Positions 44,110-54,759 of a stretch of DNA of 64,000 nucleotides are shown here, in pieces. Position 1 is the first letter of the stretch. Every line of letters begins with the position of its first letter. The DNA is taken from positions 11,572,618 through 11,636,617 of the forward strand of contig NW_020653726.1 of NCBI RefSeq assembly GCF_003589595.1. The letters run 5' to 3'. The notes beneath the pieces are model-generated. The model made no database searches. It was not told where the DNA came from and saw only the letters and a list, made by a program, of their open reading frames with translations. Source of the stretch: Hyposmocoma kahamanoa. Lineage: Eukaryota > Arthropoda > Insecta > Lepidoptera > Cosmopterigidae. Position numbers and translations under genes: made by a program.

Positions 44110-45125
44110 GTGCGGTGCGGTGCACGCTTGGATTCGGACGTGCTCCACTGCACAATAAGAATTATAATAATTCGCGACCCGCGCGGCAATAATTGGAGGC
44201 CTCAGACAACACCATCAGTGAGTTGCGTGCCCAAGTTGTATTGCTTAGTAGTGCGGCTTCGGTAAGTAGGTCACCTGAGGCCTGCAACGTGAACACTTGT
44301 CGCGGGGCGTAAAATGCGTCTTTCAGCAGTTTTGAGTCGGCTCACATGCATGTGTCACCGACCTGTGGCGCTGTTGCCGCGCGCGTTTCCCCGCACCCCG
44401 CCCCGCCGGAGACGACCCCTCCACGTGATTACGCAGCTGTTGCCGCTGCCCGACCTAGTACTCCACAACCACAATCCAGGCAACCAATGAAGGGAAAACC
44501 GGAAAAGAAACTCGTATCTGGAGCTGCGTCGTCAGTACCACCGAGACGAGTTGATCAGTGCGACGAGGACGGCTTTCGGAAGGTGGAAAAGAAAAAGAAG
44601 AACACCAGCCGAAACCTTAGTGGCACCGCCCTGACTGTCCCGAATCATTTATTGCGTCCAGCGGTACAGACGACGTTGTTATACGTGTCGCGTCTTCATT
44701 ACTCCGCCAAGTCTGCGGATATTGTGGAGTACATGCGAGTGGAGGCCAACGCAAACCTGAGGGTCGAGCGGTTGGAGTCGCGCCACAATGTGAATTTTAA
44801 TTCATTTGTGGTGCGAGTACCAACTCAACACCTGTCGACCTTCATGAGAGAAGACTTTTGGCCGAAGGGTGTCATGTACCGGCGTTTCCGAGGACGGCTA
44901 CCGGACACACACGTTGCGTCACACGTCGAAGTACATACGTGTAAATAAATAGTGTTATATGTATATTATCATGTTATATTGTATTTATGATTAGTCCGTA
45001 AGGTATTTATTTAATATTTCTGTTATTGTTTTATTATATTATTGTTATATTATATGTATGTTAGTCTGTAAGGTATGTATCTATGGGTCCTAGTTGCCTG
45101 AAATAAATATAAATAAATAAAATAA
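44110..45125 (+). mobile_element. Retroposed ORF1-like element with A-rich tail
   Basis: A GC-rich unit containing the 200-codon ORF at 44346-44948. The reading frame extends upstream to 44193, starting LEASDNTISELRAQVVLLSS (coiled-coil-like), with one stop at 44310-44312. Downstream is an AT-rich untranslated region with two repeated words GTCTGTAAGGTAT / GTCCGTAAGGTAT, ending TATGGGTCCTAGTTGCCTGA then AATAAATATAAATAAATAAA. That tail wording is one I associate with lepidopteran retroelements. No reverse transcriptase follows, so the element is non-autonomous or truncated at its 3' coding end. Confidence 0.55.
44346..44948 (+). CDS. ORF1/gag-like retroelement protein
   Basis: 200 residues with no internal stop, the longest clean frame in the window. 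Residues 1-45 are Pro/Ala-rich (PHPAPPETTPPRDYAAVAAA). Residues 46-95 are basic and polar with a lysine cluster (FRKVEKKKKN). Residues 105-185 form a compact domain: TLLYVSRLHYSAKSADIVEY, LRVERLESRHNVNFNSFVVR, and FMREDFWPKGVMYRRFRGRL. Its beta-alpha-beta-like pattern (LYVSRL, then FNSFVVRVP) resembles the RRM-like domain of LINE ORF1 proteins that bind their RNA. I recall similar C-termini in lepidopteran retroelement proteins. The start at 44346 is simply the first ATG; the ancestral frame began upstream. It may still be translatable. Confidence 0.55.
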   Translation: MHVSPTCGAVAARVSPHPAPPETTPPRDYAAVAAARPSTPQPQSRQPMKGKPEKKLVSGAASSVPPRRVDQCDEDGFRKVEKKKKNTSRNLSGTALTVPNHLLRPAVQTTLLYVSRLHYSAKSADIVEYMRVEANANLRVERLESRHNVNFNSFVVRVPTQHLSTFMREDFWPKGVMYRRFRGRLPDTHVASHVEVHTCK

Positions 45126-45475
45126 AAATCAATTACTTGTGTGTTTGATTACAAGATATACCTATAGGTACATTTACATCGCAAAATATGTTAGCTGGCA
45201 CATTGTCTACATGCGCTATGTATCTAGGTGCCTTCCTGGATGGCGCCTACGAAAAAGTATTTACATTTTCCTAGCGCTTAATAGTTTCAGCTAACATTAC
45301 TGTTAGCCGCCCAAAATGCAGGTTACGAAAAGATAAAAAGACGACAGCGAACTGTGTGCAGTACTATGTTTTAACTATAATAGGTAGCCGCGCGCTCAAA
45401 GGACACTCGCATTGCGCATGGAACCATTTATGACTTAAATGAAATTAAAATAATTTAGTTATCTAAAACAAAGAA

Positions 45476-45800
45476 AAGTAGTAGTAGAGCTCCTTGTGAA
45501 AGAATTCGTCCAGGGTAGTACTGCCACCTTACCTATTTCGGCCGCCAGTAGCAGTAGCAGTAATGTCAACATTACTGTGTTCCGGTTTTGAAGGGTAAGG
45601 GTGCTGGTGAAATTACAGGCACACGGGACTTGTCAACTTACGTCTCAGGGTGAAGGGCGAAGTGGCAATGCCCCTCATATCTTTGTAATTTAAAGGTCTG
45701 GGTGGCACTGTAACTGTTATGGACAGGCATGTAGCTTACCATCAGGCGGACGACTTGTCCGTCCCGTCACTTGATGTTATAAAAAAAAGAAAAAGAAAAT
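45476..45800 (+). repeat. T290 retroposon tail, best full-length copy
   Basis: A complete sense copy: GTAGTAGAGCTCCTTGTGAA, AGAATTCGTCCAGGGTAGTA, TGTGTTCCGGTTTTGAAGGG, GGTGCTGGTGAAATTACAGG, AGGCGGACGACTTGTCCGTC, TTGATGTTATAAAAAAAAGA. It contains a small extra triplet run (AGTAGCAGTAGCAGTAATG). This copy best defines the family's ends. Confidence 0.85.
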
Positions 45801-46330
45801 AAACTTTATGTATCGACCCTAATAATTCAAGCATTGAACGTCACTGTGTACACAAGCTTTAGCGGTTTGGATGGAATTAGATTTGACTCGTACTAAATGT
45901 AATTTAATTTTGTAGGTTTATACAAAAAAGGTTTAATTCTGTAGGTGCCATAGGGTACTCCGGGTTTTAACGGACAGGCTGGTTGTCCTCATATGAGGCA
46001 ATCCTGTGAATAGCATTTTTCTAGTAAAGTTTATTATGCAATTGCACAACCTTACCTTAGTAATATGTGTTATAAAATTAATTAAATTTATTATTTGTTT
46101 ACAGCTTTTCCTTTTGCTAAAAGACTGCAATGCAGATTTTCCCCTCAGTCCGCAGGAAGGCCCCGGGAATACTAGTTTTGGGCATTTCGATTCGATCGAA
46201 AATATAAAACTCAAAATTTAAGACAAGTTCTTTGTTTTGTGAAGGACATTCGCAGTATGCCGCTGATGGGTTTGACTGCGCCACCGGATGAAAGGACAAG
46301 TTGAAAGCTCTTAACCCATTAAAATTGATA

Positions 46331-46700
46331 CTAAACTAAAACTAAAAAGTGGGCCTTAGGGCGCCCACGTGGGGACGGGCCTTGTCTCAGGGCACTACTG
46401 GGGACTACACGCTGAACTGTGGGTTCTTTGTCTTCTCCGCAGAGGACGAAGAGCGTGATTGATGCGTGACGTGTGGAGTGTGACTGATTAGCGATCTGGT
46501 TGCTGGTTGGTGGGAGGATTACCCTTGGCCAACAAACACGGTGGAGGTTTTCCCTGAGGGGCACGTGTTAAAGTTAAGTTGTGCTTGAAGCAGCCACTAC
46601 GAGGGGATTGGGGAGGTGAGGAGCAGAGTCGTCGTGCTTTCGATGCTCGTTTCGTGAATTAGGCTATGGTGGGGAGCCGTAAACCGCTATAGAGGTTAAC
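46331..46700. other. GC-rich segment of unknown identity
   Basis: Noticeably GC-rich for this window (GGGCGCCCACGTGGGGACGG; GAGGAGCAGAGTCGTCGTGC). A 77-codon minus-strand frame ends RGRPKAHFLVLV and contains HASITLFVLCGEDKEPTVQR. It may be the 5' region of a retroelement. It lies next to the 3' end of the minus-strand LINE at 46830. No second copy is present in this window. Confidence 0.35.
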
Positions 46701-46829
46701 TTAACCAGGTACCACGAGGCACCCGTCGCGTTGCGCATAAATCTATTTTGAATAGCCTACAGGCGGTGGATGTGGGCGGGACTTTCAGATCAGCTGTGAT
46801 TGATCTTTTTTTATATATATAAAAATGTA

Positions 46830-47690
46830 AGTGTGTATTTGACCTCCATCTCACCCGATGGAAAGTGACGATGAGGTCCATGATGGTTTAAAGGTCCAAG
46901 TTATAACTTTCAGGGAACAAGTCTCCAGGCAGGGAATTCCACTCCATAGCCGTTCGGCATAAAAATGCGCAAGCGTAACGCTTCGTTGCGAAACGTTGGG
47001 CTATCCACAACATAGTGGAACCCACGTCTAGTCTCCCGGTGATGGAAAGGGGAAGGCGGAATTAAATCGTATAATACCATCGCACATTCTCCGTGATACA
47101 TCCTGTAGAATACCGATACCTGTACAAAGCTCTGCAGCTTCGTCTCTAGTAATTCCGAGTCACCTATAAGCCTCTTGGCACACTTGCCAATTGAATACAA
47201 GGTGGCCAGTTGTATGTAGCAGAACATTCCCAAAGGTGGCAGCAGTACTCCATGCTCGACCTGACTTGTGCTTGGTACAGTTGAAGCTGTCTCGGTGTGA
47301 AGTAACGCCTCACTCTGGAAAGGATGCCAAGCTTCCTTGCTGCATTAGTCATGGATTCAATGGAACTACGTTTTGTGGAGAATAGACACTCCTGCGTTTT
47401 GGTAGCATTAAATTTGATAAGATTGGCATCGCCCCAAACTGCCTTGAGTGTCAAATCCAAACGACTTACCATGGATTCTCGACTAGATTAGATTTCCTCT
47501 CCACTGACACTTGCATTGGTCAAGTACCTATCTACAATTGTGCTGTCATAATTGATATGTAATAGAAAGATATTTGCAGACAGTACGGAATCCTGAGGAA
47601 CTATCGCCCGATGTTCGGAAGAGTAGCTTCTAAGACCACTCGAATCGAACATTTGCTCAAGGACTCCGAGATCTAATAGCAAAGGTCACG
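46830..47690 (-). pseudogene. Jockey-group LINE, RT and 3' end
   Basis: The longest LINE relic here. On the minus strand from 47690: PQDSVLSANIFLLHINYDST (the end of the P-Q-G-S-V-L-SP motif before the catalytic site), IVDRYLTNASVSGEEI, NLIKFNATKTQECLFSTKRS, NAARKLGILSRVRRYFTPRQ, YQAQVRSSMEYCCHLWECSA, CAKRLIGDSELLETKLQSFV, VFYRMYHGECAMVLYDLIPP. The YADD box is deleted between HIN and DSTIV, and a second deletion follows STKRS. The 3' end reads GACCTCCATCTCACCCGATG (plus strand). Same family as 11040-11670 and 5640-6600. Confidence 0.85.
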
Positions 47691-47699
47691 TAGCGTTAT

Positions 47700-49300
47700 T
47701 TGTTTCCAATTTTTAGCCAGGAATAGACAATCTTGGGAAATCATTCGTTCTTCCCATCTCTTTAGTAACATATATTACTTGATTGACAGGTGTGCCATGG
47801 TACGAATATGAATAATATTTATAATAAGCTTACCTATAATATGCTTACATTGAAATAAGATTTTTTTTAAAAAGGTTATGGTAGGCCTCAGGTACATACG
47901 AAACACGTGGGCATACTAACAAGCTGCGGCCGAACAAGAAGCTTCCAGCTTTGCCGCCAAATACCGAAATATTTTGTCTAAGTGTCGTAATTCTACGACG
48001 ATATTTTTTCGTTATGCGACGTCGATTTTTGACACGGATTTTTGACAAAACACACGGAAAAATGATGTAAATAGGCAAAAAAATTAAATAAATAAATGAA
48101 TTATATTTTGATATAAGCCTCGTCTCAGTGTAGCACAGTGATATTTCACTAATGATTATACTCTATCACACTACCTACACTTAACTTTATAGAAGGTGAT
48201 GAAATTTATCCATAATGAAATATATCTCAAAAATATTGAAGCTATATTTTCAACAAGTACTTAATTACCGGTATTTCATTGACATTAAAGGACTTTATAA
48301 ATTAATTAGAGACAACTTTGTGATTTAATATGACTGGAATTTTACTAATTGACCGTTTTTATTACTCAGTGAAAATTTTGCGTATCGAGTGTTCAATTAA
48401 TAAAGACGACTCCGTCAACTGGAATGGCTTCCTGGATTCAGAGACAAAATTCATATTATTATAAATTCAGAGAGGTCAGCAATTAACAATATGTAAATAC
48501 TGAGTTTTCCCGCAGCTTCATTTGGGTAAGAAACAAAAAATATGTACGAGTATATTAACCTTAACTTAGTCTATTGTAATTAAATGCAAAATTCTAAGAA
48601 ACAGCCATTGACTTATTGGTAGGACAATGCAAAAAACCAAAGAATCTTTGCAAATTTATTGATTTTACGTATAACAGGATAATATTCTTTCTATAATACT
48701 CGTAGAATTTATTTTGCTAAGGTAATATAATTTAAAATCTACATTTTAATAATAAGTAAATAGTCCTACCAACAGAGGGCGATGTAACGCAGCATTCTCG
48801 TCAAAGTTATAATTGGGCAACAGCATGCCAGAGACAATGAGAAAGAAATATAAGAAACTACATAAATAAAATAAAAACAAATTACTGTTACATACGTATT
48901 ATAATGAATCCTAACAAACAGTATCAATATAGGTATACACTTAAATATATACTATATATATATGTATATATATATGTATACATAGGTATACAGGTATACA
49001 GTCATACATAAATAAACATGTAAAAAAAACAATAAGATAAGACGGATAAGACTTATTGTATTCTTTTAAGTGTTGTTATTATGAGTTATTTAAAAAGGGA
49101 AACGGGTTCTTCTCAATTAGTTAGACCTCCTAGACCTGATATCTCTAGACACACGTTGTCGAAGACCCACGCAAGAAGTGGATACGAAAGCACGATCCTA
49201 GAATATGACGGGGCGACAACACAGAGAGAGAGAGAGAGAGAGAGACAAACATTATGATGTACCGGATCAAAGAATAGTGTAGTCATTCGCGGCTGGACCA
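47700..49300. other. AT-rich stretch with simple repeats
   Basis: Contains a TATATG/TATA array at 48950-48985 and a (GA)n run at 49211-49242. The 47700-47880 block resembles the first 300 bases of the window (TGGGAAATCATTCGTTCTT near 160 and 47736; ATTGACAGG and CATGGTACGA follow in both), so the two are copies of one unidentified repeat. Confidence 0.5.
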
Positions 49301-49311
49301 TCAAACTGGCG

Positions 49312-49735
49312 AAATTACAGGCGCATGGGACTAGTCAACTTATCGACTCATCCGTAGAACAAACATCTATGTGCAAGACTGCTTATTCTCAGGACACCGT
49401 ACATTTCTATCGTTATTCTACGTTGTAGATATCAGATCGACCGTTGTTCGATTTTATATTTCTGAAAAGAAATAACACATAAAAATTCTGAAATTCCCAC
49501 AGATAGGCCATACTTTCAATATCGAGATTATGTATTTATCCTCGTTTCGCTGTATAATCACATCGGACTCTGTTCTTCGGGTGAGTCGTTATGTCTCATG
49601 GTAACGGGGGCAGTGGCAGTGCCACTCACATCTTTGCAATTTAAAGCTCTGAGTGGCACTGCAACTGTTATGGATAGGCGTGACGCTTACCACCAGGCGC
49701 ACTACTTGTTCCCGTCACTTGATATCATAAAAAAA
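49312..49735 (+). repeat. T290 copy split by a 245-bp MITE
   Basis: T290 in sense orientation: GGCGAAATTACAGGCGCATG, GGACTAGTCAACTTAT, then after the insert TTATGTCTCATGGTAACGG, GGCAGTGGCAGTGCCACTCA and CCCGTCACTTGATATCATAA with an A-run. The 5' third of the unit is missing. Confidence 0.75.
49344..49588. mobile_element. 245-bp MITE nested in T290
   Basis: Begins CGACTCATCCGTAGAACA and ends TGTTCTTCGGGTGAGTCG, which are inverted repeats with two mismatches. It is flanked on both sides by TTAT (49340-49343 and 49589-49592). A complete T290 copy has TTAC at the same place, so the T290 sequence gives the empty site. A TTA-type target duplication is typical of PIF/Harbinger elements, though a TA or TTAT reading is also possible. 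Confidence 0.8.
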
Positions 49736-49749
49736 ACTAACAATTTTGT

Positions 49750-50530
49750 ATGAAGAGTATATTTATCCGTTTGGGCTTGTTTCCAGGTTCCAACAATTGT
49801 GGTGATGGTTGGCGATTATCATACAGAATTCATTTTTCATCACAAGTGAAGTCATGATACTGTCTAAAACTCATTAATCTCTGTGTCGATTCATTAATCC
49901 AGTGTGTAAGGTACTGTTGTAGTTTGGACAAGGTTCGTATGGATTCCATTTTTCTTTTTCTGCCAGCATTGTAGGTGTAGTTATATTGAATATTGCAACT
50001 AATACAATGCAGGATCCAACAATACCTCACAACTGGTTATTACTCGTTTTAGACTCTGATCATCGATAGATTAAGTAAGTACGATAAATTTCTCAAAAAA
50101 ACGCACAGTGCTTTTTTTAGTTTATTCCGCTCTTATAAAGAGTTGTCGTTTGTGTTTCGAGTCAATTGCGCTGTATTATTATTGCCAATAATGTAAATTT
50201 AATTAAAATAGAAACAATTGAATATCGTCAAAATTTTAAATCGAGAAGCCTTAAAATTTTATTTGATAATAGTTTCTAATCTGATCCTCACTTTAAACAA
50301 ATACTTTATTTCAATAGTACCTAGCCTACAAAGGCTAGGTACTATTGAATTAAATCTTTGTACAAACAAAATTGACAAATATTATTTTAGGAAGTTACCA
50401 CACCTATCGACGTGTAATCGTGGAAAGTACAAAATCCGATGTGATTATATAGCGAAAAGAGAATAAATATATAATTTCGTTATTCAAACTAAGGCCCGTG
50501 TAAAGGTGTTTTAAGAATTTATATATTTAT
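49750..50530. other. AT-rich spacer
   Basis: A 66-codon minus frame and an 82-codon plus frame have no recognisable domain. An inverted pair AGTACCTAGCC / GGCTAGGTACT at 50317-50344 forms a short hairpin (AATAGTACCTAGCC, spacer TACAAA, GGCTAGGTACTATT). Confidence 0.5.
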
Positions 50531-50533
50531 ATA

Positions 50534-51112
50534 TTTTAAACACTGACATATACCTAAATAGACGCCCCAAGTGTACCTACCTCGCGCGCAGAATGTAAGC
50601 TATAAACGCTTAGTTAGTGCTAGAACGCGCCTAGTTAAACTTCAGTCTAAAACGCGAAAAATGCCTAATTGTGCTATTAGAAACTGCAAAATTCCCCCAC
50701 AGCTGTGTGAAGATAAATAAAAAGAGACGTTTCCTTCCACAGTTATGTAATTTTGTAATAATAATATGCATAATTTATTTTAAAATCAATTATTTTCATT
50801 TTGAATGAATTTCGAGAAAACACATATGCAAACGAGTATATGCTGCGTGATTCGTAATCCTTTTCCCTAAACGGAGTCCTGAGCTGCTCAGGACTGCACA
50901 TAACTGTGGAAGGAAACGTCTCTTTTTATTTATCTTCACACAGCTGTGGGGGAATTTTGCAGTTTCTAATAGCACAATTAGGCATTTTTCGCGTTTTAGA
51001 CTGAAGTTTAACTAGGCGCGTTCTAGCACTAACTAAGCGTTTATAGTTTACATTCTGCGCGCGAGGTAGGTACACTTGGAGCGTCTATTTAGGTATATGT
51101 CAGTGTTTAAAA
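50534..51112. mobile_element. Foldback element, two 215-bp arms, 99% identical
   Basis: Arms 50534-50748 and 50898-51112 are reverse complements over 215 bases without indels; I count two mismatches. The outer ends are TTTTAAACACTGACATATAC and GTATATGTCAGTGTTTAAAA; the inner ends CACAGTTATGT and ACATAACTGTG. The 149-base middle contains a second hairpin AGTCCTGAGC/GCTCAGGACT with a one-base loop. Each arm carries ATG with MPNCAIRNCK and a stop after 19 codons. The C-x4-C start resembles the first residues of THAP zinc fingers, found in P-type transposases. A derivation from a THAP-transposase element is inference. TTAA or TTTAAA at both outer ends may be the target site. Confidence 0.85.
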
Positions 51113-51119
51113 CAATAAG

Positions 51120-51985
51120 ATCTACACGTTAAAATTCGTTCTAATATTTTTATTAGCATGAAACCGATTAATAATATAATTGTCGTCTGGAACAGCTTCC
51201 AAGCTTGGATTTATGAAAACATGTACAGTTGACGGTCTGAGATACCTGACCCTTTTAACCAACTATTTGGTTTTGGATAAATTGGTATGATTTCTTTAAC
51301 GTATACACGTAACAATAGTGTTAAATAAAAAACCTTTAACTAGTGACCTTATTGCATATTTAATGAATGATGTTTTAAGAAACTTTTTAAGCCAATTGGA
51401 TCTTTAATTACATTACATAAAAAAGAAGGCTTTCAGAACCAAAATTTCAGGTATATATATCGTATGGAGTGTACATACTGTATATTTAACCTTTTTACAG
51501 AGAACTGTGTTACAATTAAATGCTTACATTAAAATGTGTACATTTCGAAATTACAGTCAAACACATTTCGTAAATGTTTGTTGAATTGTTATAATATTCT
51601 CCTATTTAGACATTTGTCAACTTCGAGTTATTAATTTTACAACACATTCTGTGATTTCAATTAACATATCTTACGAAAATGGAATTCGAATTTCATTGCA
51701 AGATGAATCTTAAACATTCGGAAAGTAATCAGAATTTAACAAAAAGCTGCAAAAACATTTTGGTATATGAAAATGCTCACATTACCACAAACAAGTCAGA
51801 AGAGTAAATTTTTTGTTTCTGGTTACTGGCGAGGAAGCCGATAATGTCAGAAGAATATATTATGGGCAGAATTATGGCACGAAGCTGGGCAACGATTACT
51901 TCCCTTTTTTGACAGTGTTAGTAAGTGATAGAACACTAGGTGATTATTAGATAAATAATAGCGTGAAATGGCATGTAATAAGAAT
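51120..51985. other. AT-rich intergenic stretch
   Basis: No frame over 60 codons, shared repeat or regulatory cluster is seen. Confidence 0.5.
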
Positions 51986-51991
51986 ATTATA

Positions 51992-52197
51992 ATGCACACA
52001 CTCAACGTAGCCCCGCTCTAGGGAAAACCCTGTGTCGCGGGTGCCATGGACTCACACATAGACAACCACACATTACACCCAAACTCACGAGAGAAATAAA
52101 TGTAGGCCGTACAAATATTTCTCCCGGCCCGGGAGTCGAACTTGGGACCTCTGCGTGGCAGTCCGGCATGGTAACCGTTCAGCCACGGAGGCAGTTA
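51992..52197 (-). repeat. SINE-P, complete copy
   Basis: Runs on the plus strand from GCACACACTCAACGTAGCCC to AGCCACGGAGGCAGTT. The minus strand holds the A-box and B-box. The plus-strand text GGGAGTCGAACTTGGGACCT shows one B-box change. A TTATTATAT run follows on the head side. Confidence 0.85.
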
Positions 52198-52314
52198 TTA
52201 TTATATTTTATTAGTAATTATAATAATAGTTACAGTTATTAGCCTATATAAAACCCTGCTATAGGCTACAGGCATTGACTTATTATACAGGCCTCCTTTT
52301 ACAATTGGAGGGCT

Positions 52315-52440
52315 TGGTCGTGTGGTGTGTGCAGGGTTTCCCACGATGTTTTCCTTCGCCGAAAAGTTCATAAATTAAATTTCGCAAATCAGAGAAGCAA
52401 GCCCGGACTCGAATTCACGATTTTCTGCTTGAGAGGTCAC
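52315..52440 (-). repeat. Bm1-like SINE, head fragment
   Basis: GATGTTTTCCTTCGCCGAAA, AGTTCATAAATTAAATTTCG and CCCGGACTCGAATTCACGAT match the head half of the Bm1-like copy at 30296. The A-box end stops at GCTTGAGAGGTCACG. The tail half is absent. Confidence 0.6.
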
Positions 52441-52600
52441 GTATATTAATAATTTAAAAAAAACAAAGCCCTAATACAAGGACGAAACGTTAAACAAACA
52501 AAATGTCTACTATCATTGCACATCTGTTGGAAAATCGGTGGCAAATTCGTAATGCTTACAAAAAACTAAATAGTATTTTTCTATCCTCTTTCTGTCTGCT

Positions 52601-52922
52601 AGTTTTTTTTTATAATACCAAGTGACGGGACGAACAAGTCGTACGCCTGGTGGTAAGCGACACGCATATCCATAATAGTTGCAGTGCCACTCGGAGCTTT
52701 AAATCGCAGAGATGGTATGGGCACTGCCACTGCATCCGTCACCATGAGACATAAGTTGACAAGTCCCAAGTGCCTGTAATTTCACCAGCACCCTTACCCT
52801 TCTAAACAGAAATGCAGTAATGCTCACATTGCTACTTGGCAGCAGAAATAGGTAAAGTGGCAGTACTTCCCTGGACTAACTCTTTCACAAGGAGCTCTTC
52901 TGCTACTAAAAGCGTTACTCAG
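52601..52922 (-). repeat. T290 retroposon tail, full-length
   Basis: A near-complete antisense copy: T-run, TAATACCAAGTGACGGGACG, ACAAGTCGTACGCCTGGTGG, TCCCTGGACTAACTCTTTCA, CAAGGAGCTCTTCTGCTACT. The sense strand is minus. It is among the least damaged copies. Confidence 0.85.
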
Positions 52923-52977
52923 TTTCGCACTTTCATATCCCAAAGTTAATAATTTGCACATTTTTGTTGCAGTCAAC

Positions 52978-53021
52978 TGTCGTTGTGGCCGAACGGTTAC
53001 CATGCTGGTTAGCCAGGCAGT
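52978..53021 (+). repeat. SINE-P, head fragment
   Basis: GTTGTGGCCGAACGGTTACC followed by ATGCTGGTTAGCCAGGCAG matches the first ~45 bases of SINE-P and then ends. Confidence 0.5.
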
Positions 53022-53029
53022 TATTGTAC

Positions 53030-54600
53030 CGGATAGATATCCAGACTTAAATAGATATTTAAGACACTCCCATGACCTAAAAGATTAATTTTAATTTGGG
53101 AGAGGCTGCATTCCCGGGCAATGACACAGTTGTATTATTATCATTATTATTACTATTTTTAGTCTGTTACAAGTTAAAGTTCCGGGATCATTTAATTATT
53201 TTCTTTCAGAAATTTAGTATTTCTAGAATGAAATTTTATCATAAGGGAGATTGAAGTAGAATATCTGTATTTCTGTTTCTTACAATCTTATTCTGTTAAT
53301 CTTAGGACTAAATAGAGTAGATCTAAAATAAGGTTGTATCTTTATTTTTCCGACAAAGATCTATTTTTGCTTCTAGCGACATATTTAGACTACGTACTAC
53401 GAATATTGACTGGACGGACCGTCTGTTTCTGAAAAAATCTATTTATATAGAAAGGCAGCCATTGTGGTCGTATCTTTTTGTAACTAGAGAGGGGTTTACA
53501 ATTATTTTGTTATCAAATTGCTATCGGTTGTGTAACACGAGAAGAAAAGCACTTTTTTGTATTTGAGTTACGCAATTCTCACAGCTCATTAAAACGAAAT
53601 ATCGGCCCCGAGAGAGACTGAAATGTTTCTAAACATGACGTTCATTAAAAAGTTTAATCCCCTAAATCGGCCTACAAGGGTTGTATATAGAGGAAGAATG
53701 CCTTATCCAATTATATACTTTGTACTAAAAACCCTGAATTCCTCGTAGCAAATTAAAGTCGTTAAATGAAGGGTGCAGAAGGGCGACAATAATTATTGGT
53801 ATTGTTCACATTTTCAAGGTCTTTGCCGGTATCGCGTTTATCGCGCATAATGTAGTACACCCAAATACACCGAAACTATTAGATACAATCTCTTTACAAA
53901 TTTTTCCTACAGTAGGGAAAAAATTAAATGAAATTCGAATAAATAAGAAATGTATTTTTTCCCTATCGTTGTAATAATACAAGGACAAAAGAGTAATTGT
54001 TGAAAAGAATGATTGTTAAAATGAGTAAGAGCAGGTAGTCATTACAATTGATTTCGCCAAATACGAAATTTCACACTAACCATTTTTCCGCATGCATGTA
54101 AGAACGCGTATTAAAACAAGACAAAACATAATATCATAGATTAATAAGCAACCGAGTATTCTGACTACACAATGACAGAACATATACACATAATATGAAC
54201 AAAACAGTTACCTATAAATATTAATGATATAAAAAAAAGATTAGGCTGCATGGTCTAAAGATTTTGCCTTTTCGAATTATAACATAACATCAATAATTTC
54301 AAAAACTCGACAGTATTTTTTTCTTTAACTTAATTTGTATTTTCTTTTTATTTGTTTTTTAGTAATTCGTATGTTCTCAACTTTGAAACAATTAAATAAT
54401 GCCATTTTGTGAGCTTCATATTGTAAAAACATTTAAAAAAATATTAGTACCAAAAAGGGGAATGACCTGTCACAGATACGCGATAAATCTGTTTTGGTTT
54501 TGTTCTGTATTATTATATAATGACGATAATTTATCTCAATAGCATCTGTCTGCCTTGCTCATTCTCAACAGGTATAGTCAGTCGCGTCTGTGCACGGTAC
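53030..54600. other. AT-rich intergenic stretch
   Basis: A block at 53030-53110 (ATATCCAGACTTAAATAGAT; CTCCCATGACCTAAAAGATT) looks like a repeat fragment, but no partner is present. The rest has no supported feature. Confidence 0.4.
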
Positions 54601-54646
54601 AACAGTACTCTTTGACAAAATAACACTATAAACAAAACATTATCAC

Positions 54647-54751
54647 TATCGATAGTGTTTTGTTTGGAACAAACTTTCTGTGAATGTTCTTGTTTATGGA
54701 TGGAAGTCTTTGGTCTTAATTAAATAAACACAATGTCACGCAACAGTAAGT
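54647..54751 (+). promoter_or_regulatory. Possible DRE promoter with short first exon
   Basis: TATCGATA at 54647-54654, inside the palindrome ACACTATCGATAGTGT-like sequence, is the exact core of the insect DRE element, a mark of housekeeping promoters. About 80 bases downstream, AACACAATG (ATG at 54733) opens ATGTCACGCAACA, followed by a perfect donor GTAAGT at 54746-54751, giving a four-codon first coding exon (MSRN plus one base). A TCAGT initiator-like word lies upstream near 54580. Each part is short and could occur by chance, and no second exon was found. The surrounding 6 kb is repeat-poor. Confidence 0.25.
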
Positions 54752-54759
54752 ATCAACGT

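Noticed and set aside
49113..49304. Protein with CLSLSLSLC stretch
   Set aside because: Caused by the GA microsatellite on the opposite strand.
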